NCBI GenBank assembly: GCA_958298945.1
Contig: OY282610.1
Coordinates: forward strand, 64,291,088 to 64,355,087
Reading direction: 5' to 3'
DNA from: Atherix ibis
Taxonomy: Eukaryota; Arthropoda; Insecta; Diptera; Athericidae
Length of the DNA: 64,000 nucleotides
The notes below the pieces were generated by a model. It was given only the letters and a program-made list of their open reading frames with translations, ran no database searches and had not been told where the DNA came from. Position numbers and translations under genes: made by a program. Below, piece by piece: positions 57,095 to 64,000 of this stretch (positions are counted from its first letter, which is position 1; the number at the start of each line of letters is the position of its first letter).

Positions 57095-59215
57095 TCACCT
57101 ACGACTATAAGGATTGAGTTACGCTCAATCAATGAACCAGCATTACTAGTAGTTTACAGTCAGTAACCAGTTACAGGCTGATTACTGCAACTGTAAGTGG
57201 CAAGGATTATCTAAACCTCTACTGTCATAAGCAGTGACAGCGCCCGAGAAAATTACCAGTATATCTCACCAGCGATCCGTAGACCGTATCTGCGATATGG
57301 GTATTAACCACAGCCGTTACGTTACTGCCGAAGGCGCCACACCATTTTCGGGCACAGTGTGTTCCAACACCATGGTGAACCCCGACTCCCGTAGTACCAA
57401 TTTTTGTTTTAAGAGTACTTCGGTTTGTACTCCACTCATTGGGCTACGGTAAGGAATCTTGTAAATCCCAAGGCACCGCTAAGCCAGATCAGGTACGCGG
57501 GTTCACCAAGACCCGAAAGTACAACCGGAATCGACCTTGGTCACAAACTCATTCATGCACCATTCTCGCTCTCCTCTCAAAAAGTTACACCGCAAATCTA
57601 TTCAGGCATTCATACCGTTCTCTCATACCCAACACACCACTCATATCCTCACTTTCATCATTCATTGCGATTCCACATGCACCTAAGTCACGCAAATCCC
57701 CGTACAGGCCACACTCAATGAAAAGGTGCTTGGCACTCTCCTTCGGCGCCCCACAAGGGCATCTAGCCTCCGCAGCTAGACCACGCTTGTACAGGAACCC
57801 ATTCATACTACCATGTCCCGTGAGTAAATACCCAAGATACAGACCAAATTCAAATCCATACGCAGATGCAAAACACACATCCGAAATGAACAATTTCATA
57901 CATTCTGTTCGGGACCAGTACACATCTCTGGAGTGGACTTGGATCCTGAACCTCTTCATTTGTAACCGGACAACCAGCAAGCGGGATGTCTCGCCATAGA
58001 CGGTAGTGGATGCTTTAACGCACTATCTCCACGTCCCATGGAATTTATCCGGTTGACACGGTTCTACATGCATTCAAAAAAGCAACAAAGTCAGACGCTG
58101 AACTAAATTTATGCACACCCTTGCATACTGGTGACGCATAATGTCAGTCCATACACAGGACGCATACATTTCTTTTCGAAATACCCGCACCTGCATGCCA
58201 ACGAAACCGGGCACGTGCCCCCTTACATGTTACAAGTGAGGCCGAGAGTTCAGCCTCTCTCCAACCTTTACTCCAAGGTAACGTACATCTTGCGCGTATC
58301 GGACCCCAACCGCCTTTAATCGAATATTGGGCGGCTTACTGGGCCCCAAAAAAACCTTCAAAAACATACACACAGTATTTCTTTCTAAAAACATTCATTC
58401 CCATTCTACTCCCCCATTCAGACAACATCTGCATATAGCGGATTCCCGCTACCTCTACGGCATACCTTCTCGCACCCTCAATCAAGAGTAGAAGATCATC
58501 CGCATATTCGATCACACCGCAACCGGTCTCCTCAAATTGCACCAAAATACTGTTTATCATCATATTCCAGATCCCTGTGGGCAACCATGCACCATCTGGC
58601 GAACCACCCTCCCATGGTTCGCGCACACGGCCACATATCTTTCATGGAAGAAACTTCGCTATAGAGAAATTTCTTCACATTAAACCTCCTCAAGCCGCTC
58701 AATGATGCGATCCTATCGCAGGCAATTGAAGGCACTACGAAAGTCTACAAACACACCACATACGTACTTACTCTCAGTCTCTGCAACATACCGTCTTACA
58801 CACATCCAAGCATCCTCAGTCGATTTACCTGTCGTAAATCCATACTGAAAGCCGGATACATTGAAGTCTGCCAACTTCACATTCAGCCGTTGTACCATCA
58901 TCCGCTCGAGCACCTTGCCGAATACTGGTCAGTCCGTATCCCATCCGGAGACTTGGGCAGGATAACCACGTCACACGGAAGTACACCACTCACCAGGCAT
59001 TCACCGTATAGGCTTCTTGCATGTGCGCGAATAGTCAGCCAAACACTCCTCATCATTTGGCCAATCCTGGGGCACTTCTTACCACACAGAATATTCAATC
59101 TCATCACATTCAAAGACCTTTGCACATGCATCATCTACACACCGGACTCCATACGTCCAAATTTCCACATTCACTCACATACGGTTGCCAGTGCGTTTCC
59201 TTGGCAAGTATAGAA
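57095..59215 (-). mobile_element. R1-clade non-LTR retrotransposon B
   Basis: About 2.1 kb on the minus strand, GC-richer than its surroundings. It covers the pre-RT region, reverse transcriptase, C-terminal zinc finger and the 3' untranslated region with gtaactggttactgactgt and the end tagtcgtaggtgac. It is the longest of the three family copies but still lacks ORF1 and the endonuclease. Flanking DNA is ordinary AT-rich spacer, not ribosomal DNA. Confidence 0.9.
57585..59134 (-). pseudogene. R1-clade reverse transcriptase (broken)
   Basis: Minus frames in order: IRAHARSLYGECLVSG, LPKSPDGIRTDQYSA (RT entry), LERMMVQRLNVKLADFNVSG, FQYGFTTGKSTEDAW, GVFVDFRSAFNCLR (RT motif A), GIWNMMINSILVQFEETGCG, VIEYADDLLLLIEGARRY (catalytic YADD intact), SEWGSRMGMNV, then RCPCGAPKESAKHLFIEC, a Cys-x-Cys...His...Cys finger of R1-type ORF2. 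Frameshifts split the frame at least four times. The family copies its RNA at nicked chromosomal DNA. Confidence 0.9.
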
Positions 59216-59329
59216 GGAACGTATCATGAAAAGTTAATATTATTGCGCTATTAAATCTTTTAATTCAAAAGCTAATGTTGCCCAATATAATGTTTATCTC
59301 TGCTTTTAATATAGCTGATTTACATCTGG

Positions 59330-59960
59330 ACTATATAGGAATACATAATTACAATACTTTTTATTATTGTAATGATGTTAGGCACTATTTGCCTTTTGTG
59401 CATTACGTTGCTGAAAAATAAAGTTTAGTGTATCGCCAAATAGTTCTTATACGCAGGACTCCAATTCGTCCTCGATAACTTTCAAATCAATGTGTGCTGT
59501 TATCTTTGAGGTAAGGAAACATGCACTTAAAACATCCCTGGATTATGATCCCTTCTCGTAGACACTTCATAAACTGTACTTTTATCCAGGATTCTCCAAT
59601 TTCTAACATATTAATTGAATTTGGATTCGTCGGAGAAGATATCGTTCTTCCACAACTCCTGAGTCCAATTGACATGCTTTTGCGACTACAGTAAACGTGT
59701 TCGCTTGATTTGTACTGAGAAATCGGACTTATGTAACGGTGTGCGGGCATGAAGTCCGAATCTCACAAGTATCCTTCTCACTAAACTTGTCGAAATTCTT
59801 TTCCCAGTGCTCGAACAAGTTCACTGCTAAGTGGTCAGTCGAAGTTTCATACTGATTGTAAGAACTTTGAAGAATCAAAAAAAACTTTGAAGGACTTTTT
59901 CGTTCTTTCAATATTGCCCGTTCCACGGAATTTTTTCAAATTTCTTGTAAAGGAACGTAG
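59330..59960 (-). mobile_element. Tc1-like transposase relic
   Basis: The minus strand carries SPSKFFLILQSSYNQYETST and LFEHWEKNFDKFSEKD (end of the DNA-binding part), then in broken frames a KACQLDSG...DESKFN-like region, and IEDELESCV, ELFGDTLNFIFQQRNAQKANSA. The last resembles the FQQDNAPKHTA block of Tc1 enzymes with its Asp replaced by Arg. No inverted repeats were recognised and the limits are rough. Confidence 0.6.
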
Positions 59961-59964
59961 ACAA

Positions 59965-60580
59965 ACATTTCACATTTTTACCAATTTAACGAAAGCTAAA
60001 AGTTATTACTTTTATACTCCGAACTGATTTTTTCCATAATTTTTCCTAACAAGTGAAATGTATTCTACACGTATGCTATACAATGATTAGTGACTTTTTC
60101 TTAATTATCCTTATTATTTCCACCATAAATACCCCTATTTCTTTGACCATTATTACATTAACATTTCACTCTCACCGTTGACGTTTTAATATACCATATG
60201 CATAGTTGTAGAGCCAAAAAAAGCCCTTATTTTAGACTTTTTAAACGACAAGATTTAATAACATTATGGCTACTGTTAAAGTATCGCAAAAACTTTCGCA
60301 ACTATTAAAATCTCAACAATTTCTGCCACTAGATCTATACTGTCATTAAATTACTAATATTCAAAATTGTTCGTAAATTATTTGTAGAAATTCAAAAAAA
60401 TTAAAGCTTTCAATAAACTACGTATTATATGCAAATTTTCTAAACACCTAAAATCATTTTTTAAGGGGATGAATTCCCTAAGAACTTTTTGTATAATCTA
60501 ATCATTTTTAAGCTAATTGTAAGTAATTGAATATGTCAGTCTGTAAATTAAATTGCGTCAAAAATAGTTTTTTTTAAATT
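59965..60580. other. AT-rich spacer
   Basis: No gene, repeat end or RNA recognised. Confidence 0.5.
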
Positions 60581-60584
60581 TTTA

Positions 60585-61220
60585 CAGATATCTACAACAA
60601 CAACGTAATAATAAGCAGATTTAAATAATATTATTAATTAACATAAGAAGTTATGTGGAGTAAACATCCATCGATGTTTCTCCTTCGCGCGTGTGTTTAT
60701 GTTAAGCCTCAGTATTTTAGTAAATCACGTGACTACTGCTGAAGTCTTCGATGGGTGTTTTTTATAACGAGACACAGTAATATCTTGAACAAAAAGGGAC
60801 TTTCAGATCATGGTAGATAACAATATTGTGAACATAAATTGCACGAACTATTTTTGATTGAAGGGATTGAATACGAAGAGTCTGTAAGTCCAAATGGGTT
60901 TCAGTAGGGCATAATATAAAAGTACTTTTCTGTCTATAGTAAGTTAAGAATGTTTGTCTAGAAGGTATTGTCTGTTCAGTTCTTATCTTTTAAGTCTTAT
61001 TTGTGAAATCCATATTAAGATTTTGTCTAAGTTCAGTCCTAGGTACGGAACTTTGGCGTATTGTGGTATGGCAGTGCCCTTATGGTTCACGGCAGAGAGT
61101 AAAAGTTACGTGGGTATATTTACGTTGATTGACTTTTACTCTCCACCTAGTAAACCAGTTTTTGAGGATTCGGATTTGGGTTTGGAGATTTTCGGAGGCA
61201 TGTTAGGAATTAAAAGTTGT
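60585..61220 (-). mobile_element. Old Jockey-clade 3' fragment
   Basis: Shares with the copies at 43770 and 50411 the 3' landmarks: gcagatttaaataat, gaagttatgtggagtaaaca, gaagtcttcgatgggtgttt, tcttgaacaaaaagg, gaacataaattgc, ccaaatgggttt and a gtccaagta/ttggcgtattgtgg-type LGL-DK region. Divergence is high, so this is an older insertion or a different subfamily. The plus-strand open frame at 60954-61226 is a shadow of it. Confidence 0.72.
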
Positions 61221-61775
61221 AAATAAAAAATGCCTTTTTTATACTGTAGAAACTTATTTGACAGTTATGAAGGATATTCAGTATAACAAATTAATTTTTT
61301 TTTTTAAATAGTCTAGAAAATATTAGGAACGATATTAATAATATTTATTATAATATTGTGTGAATCATATAAAAATTTTTTTTAAATAATAGTTTAAATT
61401 TTATAATAGACGACAGCAATTCAAATGATAATTTTCTATTTAAATTAAATTTAAATATTAACAAATTTATAAAAAGAACGATTATTTTATAATATTGTAC
61501 AATAACAAAAAAAAAGAAGTATTTTGCGTTTAGATCTAGTTTATAAAAGCCTGCTAGATGGCTCAGCTAACGAATGTCAACAAAAATGCTTTTTCGGTCC
61601 TTAATGTTAACTAAAATCCTCCAAAAAGTAAAATTTCCATTTTCACACTTGTATTATTTCTTTTCTCCGTTTATTTTTTTCCTTCTATTCGTAATAGTAT
61701 AAACTACATTCAATTCGTAACAAAACAAATGCATTAATTTAACTTGTTTGATAAATTTAAAATAACTCGAGACCA
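61220..61775. other. AT-rich spacer
   Basis: No gene, repeat end or RNA recognised. Confidence 0.5.
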
Positions 61776-61779
61776 TTGC

Positions 61780-62330
61780 ATAATGGAAGGGTGGTACTGA
61801 ACAGTTTTCGAGCTAAACGATTCGAATTTTTTATAACGAGGGGATGCATACTTCGCGAACAAAGGAAACGTTTAGATCACAATGAATAATACTACTCGTA
61901 TTTCGTGCATAAAAGGAAGCATTGAGAAATTCATATTTTAAGCTGCCTGGAAATATCGGTCTTATAGATAGAATTTAAGGATGTGGAAATAACCACAAGG
62001 TAAGATTTTCCAAAGCAATTTAGGGTACCATAAAAGGTCGAAAGTGTGCGAAAAGTCAAAAAATACGCCTGAGCAGTATTCCTTATATTCTGACACTGGT
62101 GAATAGTGGAACGCTGAGTTCGAAATCAAAACTGTTGCTGGGGAGTCATTCCTTCAGTTTCGATATTAGAAGTTTGAGAATTAATTTGTCAAACATTTTC
62201 GATTGAAGTAGAATGAGACGTATGTGTCTTTACGGGGCTGGCAGGTCTTTTGGGGTTTGTTTGCTGGACTTTAGGACCATTAAGGTGACGACTTTCAAAA
62301 TGAAGGAAATTATACTGTGCGGAAGATAAA
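61780..62330 (-). mobile_element. Old Jockey-clade fragment with RT start
   Basis: The minus strand reads, with stops, VVTLMVLKSSKQTPKDLPAP, then RHIRLILLQSKMFDKLILKL (equivalent of YRPISLLP...FEKLI) and SFDFELSVPLFTSVRI (equivalent of FGFRSEHSTI). Plus-strand landmarks gaatagtggaacgctgagttcg and cataaaaggaagcatt match the other Jockey copies. The part between these and the 3' end is shortened by deletions. Confidence 0.7.
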
Positions 62331-62339
62331 ACAATTCAA

Positions 62340-64000
62340 AATAGAAAAATTATCCTAAAAAACATTTGTTTTTGTTTTCCAATTTTTAAAAAAGACCCAA
62401 TTTTAATTTGTTCAAACTCTGTTTGTGAAACACGAAAATCTATTTGCTCTTTTCTTTTTTGTATTTTTGTAATCAACTGTAAAGTTTTTCTTTTCAGTAT
62501 CCAACTGTTAATTTTTTCAAGTTGAATTATTGTGTAATTATCGGTAAGTTGTTAGTATTCAAATCTAGATAAAACAGTAGATATACAAAAAAAAATTTAA
62601 GATAAACAAAGAGAGTTTAGTCTGTTTCACAGTTTAAAAGAAATCGAAATTTACTAAAAATTTTACTTTTTTTTGGTCTCTTAATACGAGTTTTCATCAA
62701 TACAGAGTAATTAAGATTTACGCGATAATTAGAATGATTAAAACAATGGAATTTTCGATATTACACATAGCATGAAATACTCGTTATATAGAGTCATAGT
62801 GGGAGAGATTATGTACTACCTTTTAATGAGATAAGAATTACAAAAAAATCTTTTGTATTTAGATGGAAAAAAGCAGACAGCATTTCTAAGTAGAATGGAA
62901 ATTGCATAGGGGTTTGGGGGATTACTTCAAATTATAGAGACTTAACTATTGAAATATTCGAAAACAAATTAAGTAAAATTCAACTTAAACTTTTGCATAT
63001 TCTATGATTATCTATGCACAAATAAATTGTCTCGATTATTAAGTAGCACTTGTGCGTGGAAAGTAAAATAGTACCGAAAAATTTATAACAAAATAAATAA
63101 AAATATGCTGAAATTGAGAAAGAAAATTACAGACATTTAAGAAGTGAGCAGCGGGAAAACGAAGTGAGTCTTTGTTCTTGTTTTTTTTTTTTTTTGTTAA
63201 TTATGTCACAACATAATTAAGTTCACAAAACTGAAATTTTGTAAAAAAACATTGACAGATTTGATTTTGTCTTAATTCATTTCGTAGTTTTCTGTGAATT
63301 CATTTTGGTTGAATATAAAAGAGAAATTTGTTTTTTTTTCACTTTGGTTGGATATAAAGCAACAACGAAACAAAACCAAACGAAATAATATAAATGAAAT
63401 GTAAAGCAAAATCATTAACGACATCTACCATAGTATACATATATTAAGATAAATATAAATAAGTAAATGGACAAAAGCCAAAAATATTAAGGAGAAAATC
63501 TTTAACTAGGCTAGGCGTAGACTTGCTTAGACCAGTCTAGGCTCGATTACCATTGGACCAAATACAAATCTAACAAAAACCAATCCAAGCTGGTAAGCTA
63601 AATAAAATTTTAAGACCTTACATTTATACAAGCAAATATAGTTTGAACATTGTAGATATAAAAGCATGAATATTTGGCATACTTATACGATGCAAATAGA
63701 AAAAAAAAACAAAATTTGAAACGTTAAAAAATTTTAAAACATGTTCAAATCTATTCAAAGTGTAACTGGGAATTCGATTTTAACTCTTACTGTTCCATGA
63801 AGGACAGATTCATGAGTTATTAATAAAGGCAACTGTTAATAGGAAAATGATTATATGAACTTTACCCAAAGTGTTATACGAATATAAACCAAATTGAAAT
63901 GGTGAATATATTATGTTTTTGATTGAAAAATACTTCGATAAATTTGCAACATTCTAATAATTTTCAAAAAGGTGTAATGTGAACCTGAAGAGAGCGGAAA
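62340..64000. other. AT-rich spacer to the window end
   Basis: No gene recognised. It includes poly-T tracts and a short ttaattatgt/acataattaa inverted repeat near 63200, which could be chance in DNA this AT-rich. Confidence 0.55.

Noticed and set aside
63190..63215. ttaattatgt/acataattaa inverted repeat as another template-switch hairpin
   Set aside because: The arms are only 10 bp and almost purely A/T, so chance is a sufficient explanation.
13500..64000. CRISPR arrays, riboswitches, ribosome binding sites, bacterial promoters or terminators
   Set aside because: The window is clearly eukaryotic; spaced repeats here are transposon parts, and hairpins lack any operon context.

Overview
The window looks like repeat-rich, AT-rich nuclear DNA from an insect. 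It carries mariner-type DNA transposons (three clear groups plus fossils), a Tc1 relic, and R1-clade, Jockey-clade and I-clade non-LTR retrotransposons. It also holds a small nuclear copy of mitochondrial DNA whose cox2-trnK order and AGA=Ser codons fit an arthropod mitochondrion. The mix of elements would suit a fly, but the order is not proven. I found no convincing host protein-coding gene and no functional RNA gene.

Layout. 1-2685: AT-rich, no gene. 2690-4170: a mariner fossil, then mariner copy A (minus). 6619-7820: a mellifera-type mariner. 9805-11170: a DD41D mariner end fragment, then mariner copy B. 12179-13796: R1-clade element A. 16860-17110 and 17292-18103: a mariner fossil and an internally deleted mellifera-type mariner. 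20345-22220: a tandem-plus-inverted repeat, the 3' end of R1-clade element C, a DD41D fragment and an RNase H-bearing retroelement fragment. 24345-27224: a mariner fossil and two more damaged mellifera-like mariners. 28165-29378: mariner copy C. 31100-35860: an almost complete but decayed I-clade element (minus). 36225-37672: a DD41D mariner split by the mitochondrial insert. 39800-40740: another DD41D relic. 41966-43264: mariner copy D, the least damaged. 43770-45270 and 50411-52270: two Jockey-clade copies. 47213-48480: a second Himar1-like mariner family. 53717-54715: another mellifera-type relic. 57095-59215: R1-clade element B. 59330-59960: a Tc1 relic. 60585-62330: two old Jockey-clade 3' fragments.

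No transposase or reverse transcriptase in the window is intact; each has stops, frameshifts, deletions or lost catalytic residues. Copies of one family lie in both orientations and old pieces interrupt one another, so the locus behaves as a transposon graveyard. It could be pericentromeric DNA or a piRNA-producing cluster, which the sequence alone cannot decide.

The most interesting observations are: (1) a mitochondrial cox2/trnK fragment of about 205 bp lying cleanly inside a DD41D mariner transposase; (2) several near-perfect hairpins with 13-39 bp arms and very short loops, two of them inside transposons where related copies show that one arm is new, as template switching would produce; (3) two sublineages of one mariner family, one sharing a shortened transposase C-terminus. 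I saw no evidence of a new enzymatic or defence system.
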